From: Gentiana macrophylla
Taxonomy: Eukaryota; Streptophyta; Magnoliopsida; Gentianales; Gentianaceae
Direction of reading: 5' to 3'
DNA: 64,000 nt
Assembly (NCBI GenBank): GCA_026214975.1
Contig: CM047808.1
Location: 62,460,583-62,524,582, forward strand
Shown: in pieces, positions 43,999 to 56,480 of the stretch
Layout: the number at the start of each line of letters is the position of its first letter
Numbering within the stretch: position 1 is the stretch's first letter
Made by a program: the position numbers and the translations under genes
Notes under the pieces: model-generated
Database searches by the model: none
The model's input: only the letters and a program-made list of their open reading frames with translations
Told to the model about the DNA's origin: nothing

Positions 43999-46272
43999 TG
44001 TAATATCCTGACTTTTAAAAAAAGGGCAGACGTGTCTTTTTGTGAAAAATGGAATATTATGATTTTTAGATTAAAGTATTTTAAGTGTATTTATTTATAT
44101 GGCCGAAATATATAAAATAATTTAGGAAAATCTTATTTTTTGATAATAATAGTAATTAAGGAAAATAAGGGATTAGGTTAATTATTGGGATTTTCCTATT
44201 TTAGGAAAAATAAACCTAATCAGTTTCCCTAACCTTTTGAATCAGAATCTCACTCCTAATCTTCCCCTCTCCTGCGTGTAAGAGTTTGAGAAGAAAGGTT
44301 GATAGATTTCTTCTGTTTTAAAGTCAAATCTCAACTGTTTTTAGATTCGAGTAGAGCGTTGGAATCGTCGTCAAAGGAGTGTCGTTTCAATACTCAAAGT
44401 TTAGAGCTTTGTTAAGGTATGCAATTTCGACCTAGACGATGTTTTGGATGAGTTTGAAGGATCAAAACTCATATCTTTCGTAGTCTTATGTTAATCGAAG
44501 CATGTGATAGAGTCTAACCCTTTTTGGAATTGATCACATAGGCTACTTACAAGAAAAAAATCAGGTTTTGCTGGTGTTTTTGAGGATTGGGAATTGGATT
44601 AGCTTGTTAAGGTAAGAGGATCTTCCTACAAATTAATTACAGTTTCATAGGGTTTATGTTAGGATTGGATGTAATTTTATGCTAGAATTGTTACCTTCGT
44701 GTTGCCTAAGAATCTATAGTTGTTATGATAGATAATAGTTGTGTTTTTATGCCTTTTTCTGAGTATTATAATGTTGGACAAGTTTGAGAACGATTAGGGA
44801 TCGATTAGAGATAAAAAAAACTGAGTTTTTGGGGGGTTGCCGCGCTTGGTGCGGGCGCACCAAGCCCAGTGTGGATGCACTGGAGGCCCAAAATGTGAAT
44901 TTTAGATACAGAAATCTGGAGAGGGCACACCAGCCCCAGTGTTGGGGCACTGGACGACCAGAATTCCAGTTTTTATGTACAGTGGCTTAGTGCGTGTGCA
45001 CTAAACCCGGTGTGGGTGCACTGGACATCCTTTTTGATGAAAAAGATGATTTTTAGTTGTTATATGAATCCTAAATGTTAATCCTTGATCTAATAACATT
45101 AATTAAAAATAAAGAAGCCCCGATTGTGATTTGATGCGTTTGGTTCCGGCACCGGACGTACTCTTAAAGGGTGTTGAAGTCCGGGACTGTCGGAAAGGCA
45201 TGGAAAAACTTGTGATTTGGTGATCTAAATTTCATGAATGTCTATGTAATTGCTAGGCCTTGTCCATGTCTAGAGGTCTAGGAAAGAGAGTGGAGTTGTG
45301 AGGGAGCTTACTTGAAAACAACTAGGTGGCTAGTTAACAACTAGGTGGCTAGTTAACAACTAACGATGATTACATACTTGACTAGTAAAAGACTATACAT
45401 CATGTCATTCTTGGTTAGGCACAAGTTTTTATCGCAATGTGTAGGCTTTCGGATAAAATGAATAAACTTGCTGGCCTTTCTAGAGGCACCAAGAGTAGAG
45501 GGTACTCGTTGATGGATAACTTTGCTGGCCATTAGAAGGCACCAAGAGTAGAGGGACTTCACCGAACGCATATACTATCGGTACTAGCCCGTGGCTATTG
45601 GTGTGATCCACTATTAGGTTGTACCCAGATACTTCGTGGTGAGTAGCACCATGCGTAGTGCCCTAGAATGCTGATGTAACAAAGATAAGCTAAGTTAGAA
45701 ATAGTTAGTCATGACAAGTTAATGGACATGAAGTGAACCCTAGATTGAGTCGGTCTCATTATGGATAATTATTAAACTAAAAACATGTTAAGGAGCCTTA
45801 GTTAATTTGTAGCTTCTACCTCTTATTGAGTACTTTGTACTTACCTGAAATGCATTGTTTTTCTATGTGTTTGGGGGAGAGAAGACGAACAGGTAAATCC
45901 AGAGTTCGTGGCAGGCTTTGCTGACGACATTTGAGGACGCCGGAGTTGAAGCGTTTACTTATTATGTTTACATTAGATACTTTGTTCTTTGGGAAACGTT
46001 GTATTTTCTTTTAGTATTCTTTTGAAGGTTTCGTATGTTTTAGTTTTCGTTTGGCTTTCCAATGTAATAAATGTTACATTTCTATCTTTAGTATGTCGAG
46101 TTCTTTTTATAGTAGCATTTATGGTTTTTGCCGAGTCTTTTTAGCTTCCGTTTTGCTTAACTTGATACGACGTAGTAGAGGCTTACGTGTAATATTAGAT
46201 TTATTTAATATTATACGTGCCGAGCGTTTCGTTTCCGGATAAGGACTCGGTATCCAGGAGCGGGGCGTTACA
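43999..46272 (+). mobile_element. 3' LTR of element C
   Basis: 2274 bases, TGTAATATCCTG...GGGGCGTTACA. It differs from the 5' LTR by many substitutions and by small duplications, such as a second AACTAGGTGGCTAGTTAAC at about 45320-45360 and an extra GGGCGCACC-type stretch near 44850. The insertion is therefore not recent. Confidence 0.93.
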
Positions 46273-46277
46273 TTTCT

Positions 46278-47386
46278 TTTGTACAACTTGTTGTTGTTTG
46301 GTATGTATTCCTTTGGGGCAATAAATTTCATTGACAATGTCTAAGTACAACTTGTGGTAGCCTTGGCTCAGCACCACAACTGAGTCCCACAGCGGGGAGA
46401 AGGTGGGACCACCGGAAGACGTTGTTTAGGCCTTGTGGGACATTAAATTAGATGTTTTTAATCCTTTTACAACATGCTAGGTAGTGTAATTAGTTGTCTA
46501 GGGCTAGTTTTCCATAGGAAGCCTTCGTGTGAATGAACCAGGTGGTTAGACTTAAATTCGTAAATTACATATGTGTGAGTCTAGAAGTTAAAACGTGTTT
46601 ATCATTAGTGAGGCACGTCTATTTTCTAAGCATGGGACTATTACACCCCTCTACTTGGTCTGACGCCAAGAGAAGCGTGTAACTCCCACATGGAGACCTA
46701 AGCCCGTGCCTTTGAGGTGCTTCCCGTGTTGTGGTGCAGTTTTTCACCATGTGTAGTGTCCTTTGATATTGATGTAACTAGCGTTACTTGTGTGAGGATG
46801 TACTATGGAGCTGGTAGTGGGTGAGTGAGATTTACTGTTACAACCTATGTGGTAGTGATTGTAGAAACTATTAATGTTAAATATATATATGTACTGCTAT
46901 TTACTGTAACCGTTTTCTTCTGACCCTTACCAAGTACGTATGTACTTACCCACTCTTCTCTTTTGTTCCCACCCCGAGAAGGTGGTTGATATGTAGGTTG
47001 TTTTCGAGGCCTTTGAGAAGTGACCCGGAGATGATGCAGACGAAGTTTACTTACTCTTTATTGCTTTGTAATTTGGTATAGATTCTCTTATCCCTTGTAA
47101 TGTTGGAAGATTAGTGATTTCAATTTATGGTTATCAACATGTAATGGATTTATTGTATTTGATGGTTGTAGTAAAGTCTTTTGATGTTGTAATAGATGCA
47201 GCATGTGTTGCTTTCGATCATTTATTAGTTGTTTTAGTTACCAGAGTCAGTCTTTTTGTCTTCCGCTTGTTCTCTGATGGCTGCTTAAATAAGGCTTACA
47301 CATATAATTAAATTAAATTTTAATTATATGCGTGCCGGGCGTTCAATTCTGGATAAGGACTCGGTAATCGGGACAAGAGCGTTATT
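46278..47386 (+). mobile_element. Right portion of the broken solo LTR
   Basis: Continues after the TTTCT duplication of element C and ends at 47386. It contains a gypsy-LTR-like middle (GAGTCCCACAGCGGGGAGAAGG, CTAGGTAGTGTAATTAGTTGTCTAGG) that parallels element C's LTR in order but is clearly diverged. Confidence 0.6.
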
Positions 47387-47400
47387 GTGATCTTGTTCCT

Positions 47401-50183
47401 CTAGTACAAAATTCCATAAGCTATATCTCTGAACTGATAGGGCCATCCTTGATTTTCTCTACATCTTTGCAGGTTGGTGCCAATCCAACTCTGAATGCTC
47501 AAATGCGAAAAGAAGTCTCTCCATTGTTGTTGTGGCAACAAACACTTCCAAATTAAGATGGGAATTTTGCAGTCATGCAGAGAGTGAAAAAATATCTTCC
47601 TCATCCCTCTTAAAAACATTGAAAATCCGGTGTTAGACACATGTCTTCTTTTTAACAAATCCTGCATTGGCAAAGCATTGTGAGCTGCTTGCCACAACAT
47701 GAAATTCAGTCGTGACGGACCCTTGAGCTTCTAGATATTCTCTCACAATATGTTATTTACTGGCTCAGGATCGCTTGTGAGGTATTCATAGCCAGCTGCC
47801 ACCGTATATTTAGGATTATCTCCCCATTTCCAGATTATTTTATCATTTTCCACACCAAATCCATCCCCAAGAGCTGCTGCTGCGTAAATGCCCTTCTTCG
47901 TAGAAGAGTAGGTAACTTTGGGTTTCTCAAAAGGACTCTCATATTTACTAATAAAGGTCTGTACCCAAAGCGAGGTGTCATCAGTGAAGATTTGCCAAAC
48001 CGATTTCCCCAAGAAAGCAATGTTCATCTGTTTCAGTTTCTTGAAACCAAGACCCTTACAATCCCTAGGATTGCATAGCTTATCCAGGAAATGTAATGCA
48101 TTTTTTTGTTTTCATCCTCCTCCCCCCAAAAGAACTGTTTGCAGATTTTTTTTTCCATCTCATTGATGCATCCTTGAGGTGAATTCACAATTTGCATTGT
48201 GTATAACGGAGGGGTATCTAAAGAGCTTTAATAAGTATCATTTTACCTACTCTTGACAGGCTTCTAGCTTTCCAACTGGTGAGTTTTTCCTCATCTTATC
48301 CACAATATAGTTGTACTTCTCTGTTGTCCCTCTTGAGTTTAAAAGGGGAATTCCCAGGTACTGTCCCAAGTCTTTAGAATGCTGCATTCCCAATTCTTGG
48401 CTTATAACCAATTTCATCTGATGAGGTGTGTTTTTTGAGACATGGAATATATTAGATTTCCTTATGCTCAACTTTTCACCAGACATGTTACAAAACCTCT
48501 CAAGCTCTTGATTCACAACAGCGGCTTGATTTAAGGTAGCCTCTCCTAGCAAGATCATATAACCTGTGAAGAACATGTGTGATAGGGGGTATCTTGTCTA
48601 CCAATCTGTACTGGTTTCCAAATATTTTCTTGAAATTTATTTATCAGTTGGCTGAGAACTTCCATGTACAAATCAAAAAATAGGGTTCTAGGGGATCTCC
48701 TTGTCTAAGTCCGCTCTCCGGTTCTATAGGGTTTAGCAAATCGCCCTTAGATTGGAAGTTTTCAGAGAGAACGTGATTAAGTGGACAAGTGTTTGTGAAA
48801 ATCCCATATTATGTAGGATTCTTTCTAGGAAGATCCACTTTACCCTATCATAATGAAGTATCTATTGAGCAAGAATGATGTTGCCAGAACTGCCTCTGCC
48901 CGGGATAAATGCTGGCTGTGTTTGGATGACCGATTTTCCAATGACGTTCTGCAATCTGTTGGCAATCACCTTTGAAATTACCTTTACACACACATTTTTC
49001 ATTGCTATGGGTCTGAATTGAGCTGCAATTTCTAGAGGATTTGCCTTAGGAATAAGAGGGACATTTTTCTGATTGAGTTTAGGATCAAAACTTACAGTCT
49101 CAAACGCTTTTACAACAAAGGGTATGATGGATTTACAAACAACTGGCCAGCTCTTTTTATGGAAGACTATAGGCACTTTATCTGGTCCTGGTTCCTTGTA
49201 GTCTCCCATGCCAAAAACTGCATCCTCTATATCCTTTTCACATACTGGTCGATTCAAGAATTGGATGTCCATATAAGATAGGGGTGGCAAGGTGAAGTCA
49301 AAATCAACTCCATCTGCAACTGGTTCAGCCTTGTGCAAATCCACTTAAAAGTTTCTCACCATATTGTCTATCTCTTTAATATCATGAACCCACTCTCCCT
49401 GTTCATTCTTCAAGCAAGAAATTTTTTCCTTTTGTTGTTTTCTAACTACCAAAATATGAAAGAAATGGGTATTTCTTTCACCTTCAGCTAACCACATAAG
49501 TTGTGATCTCTGTTACCAATAAATCTCTTCCACGAGGAGGATTTCACCAAGTTCTCCATTGTGCTTTGTGTGCAAATTTGAGAGGAAATAGGATGGTGCT
49601 TTCCCAAGGCTCAACTCTACCCCTTTAATTCTAGATAGGCAGTTTTTCTTCCTGGAAAAGATATTTCGAAAAACCACATAGATCCATTTATTGGCCTCGC
49701 TAGAAATTTTCCCCCGCATGTCAAACATATCCAAATCTGCATTCCATGAGTCATAAATAAACTCCTCAAAGTCTCTGTGCTCCTATCAAGCCCGTTGGAA
49801 GAAGAAGGACCTCCCACTTCGGTTTTAGGAATCAAAATCTCAGTATCCAGCAGTATGGGGTTGTGATCCGAATGTTCTCTAGGCAAGTTCTTGACTGAGG
49901 CATGTTCAAACTTCTCTAACCATTCCTTGCTGCTCCATACTTGGTCTAATCTTTGATGTATTTTGCCACCCCCACGGTCAGCTCCTATCCAGGTGTATTT
50001 TGCTCGCTGGTAGGGTACCCCCGGGAGTTCACAACTATGTGTCATTGAAAACATTTTGACCCTATTCAGTCCACCAGCACTTTTACCCCCTGCTTGTCCT
50101 GTTGATAGATGACCTGGTTGAAGTCTCCAATTAAGTACCAGTGTATGTGTCACTTCACTTATTGACATCATACTAATTGTCAA
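47401..50183 (-). pseudogene. LINE (L1-type) ORF2, degenerate and 5'-truncated
   Basis: Non-LTR retrotransposon ORF2 in several frames. From its 5' side: endonuclease relic with GDFNQV (about 50112-50129), YTWIGADRGGGKIHQRLDQVW and the REHSDHNPIL block; RT relic (49344-48862) with KEPGPDKVPIVFHKKSW, LIPKANPLEIAAQFRPIA and QPAFIPGRGSSGNIILAQ; GLRQGDPLEP near 48690; the RT active-site region MFFTGYMILLG (near 48560), where the expected Ala-Asp-Asp is destroyed; and a zf-RVT end (47700-47401: LWQAAHNALPMQDLLKRR, LWKCLLPQQQWRDFF-like). ORF1 and the beginning of the endonuclease are missing. Plant L1 family by domain set. Confidence 0.9.
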
Positions 50184-50921
50184 ACAATTTGAAATAGCAT
50201 ATGATTAATTTTTTTTTTAGGGACAACATATTTTTTTTACCGGAAACGAAATTATTTTACAGCGGACCATCGCCGGAAAAATAACCAGACAAATTCTGGA
50301 CCACTACCGGTCTAAAGATAGAAACCATCACGAGCACCAAAAGAAAGAAACAAAGGACATAGGAAAACTCATCTCCACCATATTTGGCTCATTAGAGAGG
50401 ACTTGATTTGGTAACATAATATCATAAGTAGCTTTTTCCACAGAACTATTTGACTTCAATGAAATTAAAATCCTGCAAGATAGTCCGGAAAGCCCGACTA
50501 TTACTGACTCGATCCAATACACAAAAAACACTTAACAATAAAAACAGCTACAGACACACAATGACGCCGACTGCCCAGAACCACCATCCATTATCGTGAA
50601 CCGCGAAGTGGCAAAGAAAAAAATCACCTTCAAACTGCAACCGACCGGCCAATAACCCAAAAAGAGCAAAGATCTGCATGCAACCACTCATCATCATGAA
50701 AACCTTATGCGAACCGGCAAACTGAATAGGACTTCCGGCGAAGACTTTTGCAAATCCGGCAACCATAGACCTAAAGCCATTGACCGGAATTCTGCTACTC
50801 TTCAAACGACAACCATCAGATCCGAAAATAGAAGCAATTAGGAAGAAGAGATAGCCTCCAGTGATAACGCCGCTGATGGTACGGGATTCCACCACTCCAC
50901 GTATCATGCACACAATACACA
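50184..50921. other. Unassigned sequence between LINE and (TAA)n
   Basis: Contains a T-run near 50210-50240 and a moderately open minus-strand frame at 50548-50922 without recognised motifs. It might be LINE-related 5' sequence or another element with a (TAA)n tail; neither can be shown. Confidence 0.35.
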
Positions 50922-51051
<130 letters not shown>

Positions 51052-51052
51052 G

Positions 51053-51720
51053 GGCCAAGACCCTAACTTTATACACCATGAGTCCCACTATAGGCCTAAG
51101 GGCCGACGAGGATCGACCTGCTCAGCCTCCGCCCCACGTGGGGGAGGCTGAGCAGGTCGATCCTCAGTCCACCGTAGGTCGGTAGGACCGAAATTAAAGG
51201 TCGACATGGCCAGCTCGGTCACCTCGACCTCGGCTGCTCACCACAGGTTGGCTAGAGCGTATAATAAAAATGCATGCTTATCAGAATAATATTGGAAAGA
51301 ATCCATAACCATTAAGACTCCGATCTTTGTCATTAAACTCAATATTTTAATACCGATATTATCTCCTAAATTAAGGGGATTGAACCGTGATTATTATTTC
51401 CTTAGGGAACACAAAATCCGAGTCCAACAAGGACCCGGACCGCAAAGGCCTAGGGCTCAAGCCCCTATATATAAACGATCCCTTAGGAACTATGTAAACT
51501 TGATTCCTAAACAATGACAAGATACATAGGCAGGTTGAGATACAGTTTCTCAAGTCCAGTCTAAATCACCACAAAATCATCCCCTCATTCATATTTTCTA
51601 AGGTTCTTTGGTCTTGGATTGTTGTCACTAGGAAAATACAGCCCAGATTTATACCCGACGATTTTCAGCTTCGTCAAATGATGCTAGAAGGAGGGTCTCT
51701 CTACTGACAACATTTTTCAA
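51053..51720 (+). mobile_element. Possible LTR fragment with TATA box
   Basis: A GC-richer start with GGTCGACATGGCCAGCTCGG, then CAAGCCCCTATATATAAACG (TATA at 51465-51476), then GGTTCTTTGGTCTTGGATTG. The arrangement of a TATATATAAA box after GGGCTCAAGCCCC resembles Tat/Retand-type gypsy LTRs. No ends, primer site or partner LTR found. Confidence 0.35.
51108..51165. repeat. 58-base near-perfect hairpin
   Basis: Arms 51108-51130 and 51143-51165 are 23-base perfect inverted repeats. The 12-base spacer itself contains the palindrome CCCACGTGGG, so nearly the whole 58 bases can fold back. The centre carries a CACGTG (G-box) sequence. Confidence 0.9.
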
Positions 51721-51763
51721 GATCCAATGGCAAAACAATACTTCAAATTCGAGGACGACGAGA

Positions 51764-52745
51764 ATGATAAAATCAATCATGTCTAGCAGTAGCAGATGTA
51801 ACGAAATCCAAGTTGGATTTTATGATGTTTATTACAATCTAAAAACAGAGGAATTCGTGGAAGAAGAGGACTATGAACAAATCAATATCTTCACCACTGC
51901 CTCTTTGTCCGCTGCCAGATTCAGGACTGCCACCAATGCGTCTATTTTGGTGTTTTTCTTTCCCTTGCTAAATCAATCAGTCCAAACTCCGACGATTGCA
52001 GGGAAAGAAAATACAAAAGCAGGACGAGTTCTTCGTCGGCAATCATTTTACTTGAAAAGAATCATTGATTCCCATGGTGAATCGAGAGGTGATGATTGCT
52101 AATGATGTGACCCTTACGGCTGATGAATTTGGGAGTGCTAAACCAGCAAATCCCCCGGTGAAATTCTCAGAGAGCCTTTGAGATATGGACAAAATCTCCA
52201 TCTATGAACTTACTGATGGTAAACCCTACCCATCATTACGGTAAGACCCTTCTTTTAAGAAATCTTTATAATGTAAATGGTCTACTTCTATCATACTCCA
52301 ACCTGTGGGAAAATCCATTGCCTTTGAGGTTCTCATGAAGAAGATACAAATCTTGTGGAAGCTCGAAATTAATGGGTGCTACATGCTTCCCAGAAAATGG
52401 AAACCAGAATTTTGCCCTTCTAAGGATAAAATTATTTCCACGGTCTCATGCATCATAATTATTGGGCTACCTTTAGAACTATATGATGAAACCATTCTAT
52501 TTGTTATCGCCAAAATTTTACGGAGACCTATTGAACTAGATTACGGAACCAATTGGTCTGCAAGTGGTACATTTGCTAGGTTAAGTGTCGAAATTGATCT
52601 GGATAAGCCTCTTAAGTCCTTTGTCATGGTGGACGAGATGATCTTTAGTGTGGAATATGAGAATTTATCCGTGACATGCAATGAATGTAGGAAGATAGGA
52701 CATAGAAATGAAGACTACGGCAAGGATATGCAAGATACGTCATGG
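51764..52745 (+). pseudogene. LINE ORF1 relic (DUF4283 plus zinc knuckle)
   Basis: The clear part is 52305-52745: KKIQILWKLEINGCYML, WKPEFCPSKDKI, IIIGLPLELYDETILFVIAK, FARLSVEIDLDKPL and VEYENLSVTCNECRKIGHRNED. This is the order of plant L1 ORF1 (DUF4283 followed by a zf-CCHC). The last zinc ligand is lost (CX2CX4H present, final Cys is Tyr), and part of DUF4283 between KIQILWK and KWKPEF is deleted. An upstream ORF (51764-52102) may be its N-terminus but has no diagnostic motif. Orientation is opposite to the LINE ORF2 at 47401-50183, so they come from different insertions. Confidence 0.75.
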
Positions 52746-53101
52746 GATACATATCGGGACGGATTTGTAGTTTCGAAAACTTTGGATACGGCATTTAGGA
52801 TATTCGTATCAGCCTTCGGATACGCCCACTGTGGGAAAATAAATTTTTTTTCATAAAGACGTGAAAAGGTGTGTGCCCTTTCAAAGCCCAAAACTCCACC
52901 GTCCCAAGAATAATAGTTTTTCCTTCCATCTTCTTGTTAATCCCAATATGAACTGTTGGGTTTCTAAGAATCATAATAACTCTATAAAAAGAGGCAACCA
53001 AATAACATTTGAAACTCTCTTTGAATCAACTCTTTCACTCGTAAAATTATAGTCCGATTTGAGCGTGTGGTGACCGGTGAGCTCGGTCTGCGCCCGCGAA
53101 G
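52746..53101 (+). other. Unassigned stretch with TATA-like motif
   Basis: No coding motif. CTCTATAAAAAGAGGC at about 52980 and the sequence around it resemble a promoter or LTR fragment. It ends where the next LTR begins. Confidence 0.3.
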
Positions 53102-54065
53102 AATGCCCTGCTCCCGGATACCGAGATCTTATCCAGAAGAGAAACGTTCGGCCCGTATAGCATTAAAAAAATCTAATATTATACGCAAGTCTCTACGTCG
53201 TCATATCAAAATAAAGCAAACGGAAGCTAAAAAAAAGCTCGGGTAAAAACATAAATGCTACTACAAATACAAAGTAACCATACAAAAGATGGATAGTTAA
53301 ATTACAACGACGAAAAACCCAAAGACTTGTACAATACGAGATCCTAAAAGTACAAACCAAACTTATGAAGGTCTTAGAAATTGAAGTACAACAAGTCTAA
53401 GAAAAAGAATACAACTTGTCTAGTACAACCTTTACAAAGAAAAGGAACTAGAAACTTCGTCAAGACTTCAATGTCTTCAAAAGTGGTCAACTACTCTTGG
53501 TCAACATGTTCGTCTTCTCACCCCACAATGCATATAAAAGAAAATGCAAAAGAGGTAAGTATAAAGTATTTAGTAAAAGTGAGAAGCTAACGAATAACTA
53601 AGTTCAACAACAAAAGGTTCCTTTTATTATTATTATTATGTTATCTTTATGAGAGATCGACTCAATCTAGGGTTCACTATATGTCCATCAACATGTTATG
53701 ACTATACGTTTCTAGCTTAGCTTATCTTGGTTACGTCATCACTCAAGGACACTACGCATGGCGTTCATCGGCCTGAAGATATACTTGCTAACTAACGGTG
53801 ATTAGCACTGATTAGCTCCGGGGTCTCCCCGGTATGCGTATAAGTTCAATGAATTTCCTCCATTACCCTTCAGCCTTTTGAACCAGTAGCATTGTTCACC
53901 TTTTATGAACGTATCACATTGCCGATATGAAATAGTGCCTAACCGAGAATAGGTGACCTTTTATCTTTTACTAGACTTATGTAATTATTATGTGGATTAA
54001 CTAGCCACCTAAGTGTTTTCAAGTAAGCTCCCTCACATACACTACTCTCTTTCCCAGACCACTAG
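53102..54065 (-). mobile_element. Outer portion of an LTR of the element C/E family, invaded by element E
   Basis: Aligns with 54066-55030: both run from the GCTCCCGGATACC end to TTCCCAGACCACTAG. The terminal TGTAACGTCC is eroded to GAATGCCCTG. The rest of this LTR should lie beyond the inserted element, outside the window. Confidence 0.75.
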
Positions 54066-56034
54066 TGTAACGTCCCGCTCCCGGATACCTAGACCTTATC
54101 CAGAAGAGAAACGTTCGGCGCGTATAGCATTAAATAAATCTAATATTAGACGCAAGCCTTTATGTCGTTGTATCAAATAAAAGCAAACGGAAGCCCAAAA
54201 GACTCGGGTAAAATCATAAATGCTACTAAAAATAGAAAGTAACCATACTAAAGATGGATAGTTAAATTACGACGACGAAAAAACCCAAAGACTTGTACAA
54301 TACGAGATCCTAAAAGTACAAACCAAACTTACAACGGTCTTAGAAATAGAAGTATAACAAGTCTAAGAAAAAGAATACAACTAGTCTAGTACAACCTTTA
54401 CAAAGAAAAGGAACTAGAAGCTTCGTCAAGACTTCAATGTCTTCAAAAGTTGTCAACTACGCTTGGTCAACATGTTCGTCTTCTCACCCCACAATGCATA
54501 CAAAAGAAAATGCAAAGGAGGTAAGTACAAAGTACTTAGTAAAAGTGAGAAGCTAATGAATAACTGAGTTATAAAACAAAAGGTTATTATTAAGATTATT
54601 AAATTATCTTTATGAGACCGACTCAATCTAGGGTTCACTTCATGTCCATCAACATGTCATGACTATACGTTTCTATCTTAACTTATCTTGGTTACATCAT
54701 TACTCAAGGACACTGTGCATGATGAAAATTCCACAATGAGATGTACTTGCCAACTGCGGTGAATAGCACCGATAGTCCCGGGATCTCCCCGGTATGCATA
54801 TACGTTCGGCGAATTTCCTCCACTGTCATTCAGCCGTTTATAGGCCAAAGAGACATTTTCGCTTCTTCTTTGAACGTATCACATCACCGATATGAATTAG
54901 TGCCTAACCTAGAATAAATGACGTTTCATCTTTTACTAAACTTATGTAATTATTATTGTGAATTAAGTAGCCACCTAAGTCTTTTCAAGTAAGCTCCCTC
55001 ATATACACTACTCTCTTTCCTAGACCACTAGACACGGACAAGGCCTAGCACATACACAGACATTGATGAATTCTAGTTCATCAAAGCACAAGCCCTTTCA
55101 TGCCTTTCCAACGGTCCCGAACTTTAACTCCCTTTAAGAGTACGTCCGGTGCCGGAACCAAACGCATCAGAAACTCAATCGAGGCTTTTTTAGGTTTAAT
55201 TAATGTTATTCAATAAAAAAATAGAAATTTAAAACTCAACACCAATATACCAAAACATATCACATCTCATTAATTACAACTTAGCATGAATTCTATCACC
55301 AAACAACACCAAAACTCAACCTATCATTATAAAGCTATAATTACTCATTTGGAAGAGCCTCATACCTTAATTTCCAGCAAAAACGATCCAAAACCTTCAA
55401 GAAAACACTGAACTTCTAAGACGTTAACTCGAAACCTAATTGATCAACAGGTAACCCTAAAAATCATATCTTTCAAAATCCCGAATGGAAAATTTGTGTG
55501 AAACTGAATATTACCAGAATTAAATGCTGTGAACCTATTTTTAGAATAATCTACGCTCCAATATGATCGTTTCGACTACTCATGGTTGTGAAACAGAGAT
55601 ATGGATTAAAAGATACGAATTTTTGAAGAATCGAACCCGACGGTTACAAAAAAAACTATGGCTAAACTGAAAACTTACGGAATAAAGATATTTTATTTTC
55701 CAAAGTTGCGTCTCATCGCGGTGATCCCTTTTCTCTCCTGCGGAATCTTGAAACGATGAACGGATTAGTCACACGGTTGAAGTTTACATTCTCCCTTTTC
55801 AAAACCTTCCTGCGTCGTTCTCATCACTTGCCACCGTTCCATCTTCCTTTTTTTTTCCAGAATTTGCCAAATAAGGTATTTTGGGTATTATTTCCCTTTT
55901 TATAGCCATAATTAAATAACTACATCAATTTAATTAAATTCTTTTTAATTAAATAAAATATGTTGAATAATAATTAGGTCGTAGTAAAATACCCAATTAC
56001 TATTTTACCCTTTCTAAAAAGTCGGTATGTTACA
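54066..56034 (-). mobile_element. Left LTR (3' LTR) of element E
   Basis: TGTAACGTCCCG...TATGTTACA, 1969 bases; reverse-complement homologue of the LTRs of element C. Confidence 0.9.
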
Positions 56035-56050
56035 TTCCTCCCTCCTTAAG
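56035..56050 (-). promoter_or_regulatory. Polypurine tract of element E
   Basis: Minus strand CTTAAGGAGGGAGGAA directly before the 3' LTR; the conserved 18-base block TTCGAGGACGAAACTCCT is adjacent (56051-56068). Confidence 0.8.
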
Positions 56051-56099
56051 AGGAGTTTCGTCCTCGAAACTCGAATGTAACTGGGGTGTACTTAAACTC

Positions 56100-56480
56100 T
56101 GGGCTTGCGAAGCGTTTCGTCTTCTAACTCTTACAGTCTTCTTCTTCCATCTTCCCAACTCTTTTACCTGTCTTGAGCCAACTTGGGGTTGCAACGATCC
56201 ACTTCACTCTTCTTTTTGGCTTGATGTGTCACTTTGGTCTCGTATTCTGTCATCGCTCTCCTTCATCCTAGAAATCTGGCGTTCTTCGCTTTTCTCCATG
56301 TAGAGTTTCAAATGTTAACATCTGGATGTTGACGTGGTAACCATTGTTGTAGACAACACTTCTATCTCTATCCACATGAAAGATCATCAGTGGTACTGTT
56401 CCAACTCTCTGTGCATCTTGGTTTCTCTGGATGATTGCAACTGCTATCTTGCGGCTTTATTCATCACTTTGACATAAAAT
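56100..56480 (-). pseudogene. Integrase C-terminal relic of element E
   Basis: Short stretches on the minus strand still resemble the chromovirus integrase end. NNGYHVNIQM and FETLHGEKRRTPDF parallel NNSYHASIGM and FEALYGRKCRTPLF, and an AQDR-K-SWEDGRRR stretch follows. Many stops and shifts. It ties this otherwise silent element to a Tekay-like parent. Confidence 0.5.

Larger units (their letters stand above)
40170..46272 (+). mobile_element. Complete non-autonomous gypsy element (element C)
   Basis: Two LTRs (40170-42365 and 43999-46272), primer site, 1.63-kb interior and polypurine tract, flanked by a perfect 5-bp duplication TTTCT (40165-40169 and 46273-46277). The interior has only a non-coding leader and a scrap of protease; gag, RT, RNase H and integrase are absent. 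It must have moved using proteins from a related chromovirus. The leader matches that of the element at 54066-61183, so both belong to one family. Its LTR ends also resemble those of the chromovirus array in inverted orientation. Confidence 0.92.
36014..47386 (+). mobile_element. Gypsy-type solo LTR broken by nested insertions
   Basis: The left part (36014-36752) starts TGTAACACCCCAAAATTT, a typical gypsy LTR start. The right part (46278-47386) ends GGATAAGGACTCGGTAATCGGGACAAGAGCGTTATT, like the other gypsy LTR ends here, with the final CA mutated to TT. Flanks are GTGAT at 36009-36013 and GTGAT at 47387-47391, consistent with a 5-bp target duplication. Inside lie a MULE-like element, about 2.2 kb of uncertain DNA and a complete non-autonomous gypsy element. 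There is no primer site or coding region of its own, hence solo LTR. The two-part reading is an inference from ends and flanks. Confidence 0.6.

Noticed and set aside
42144..46242. Two similar 63-codon ORFs (42144-42335 and 46051-46242) suggesting a duplicated gene
   Set aside because: They are the same place in the two LTRs of element C.
40170..46272. Element C as a third unit of the 18823-35400 array
   Set aside because: Opposite strand, own perfect TTTCT duplication, different leader and clearly diverged LTRs.
53102..56034. Three-LTR tandem like the 18823 array, with 53102-54065 as an extra LTR
   Set aside because: The left fragment ends at an internal LTR position exactly at E's target site, so it is a nested insertion.
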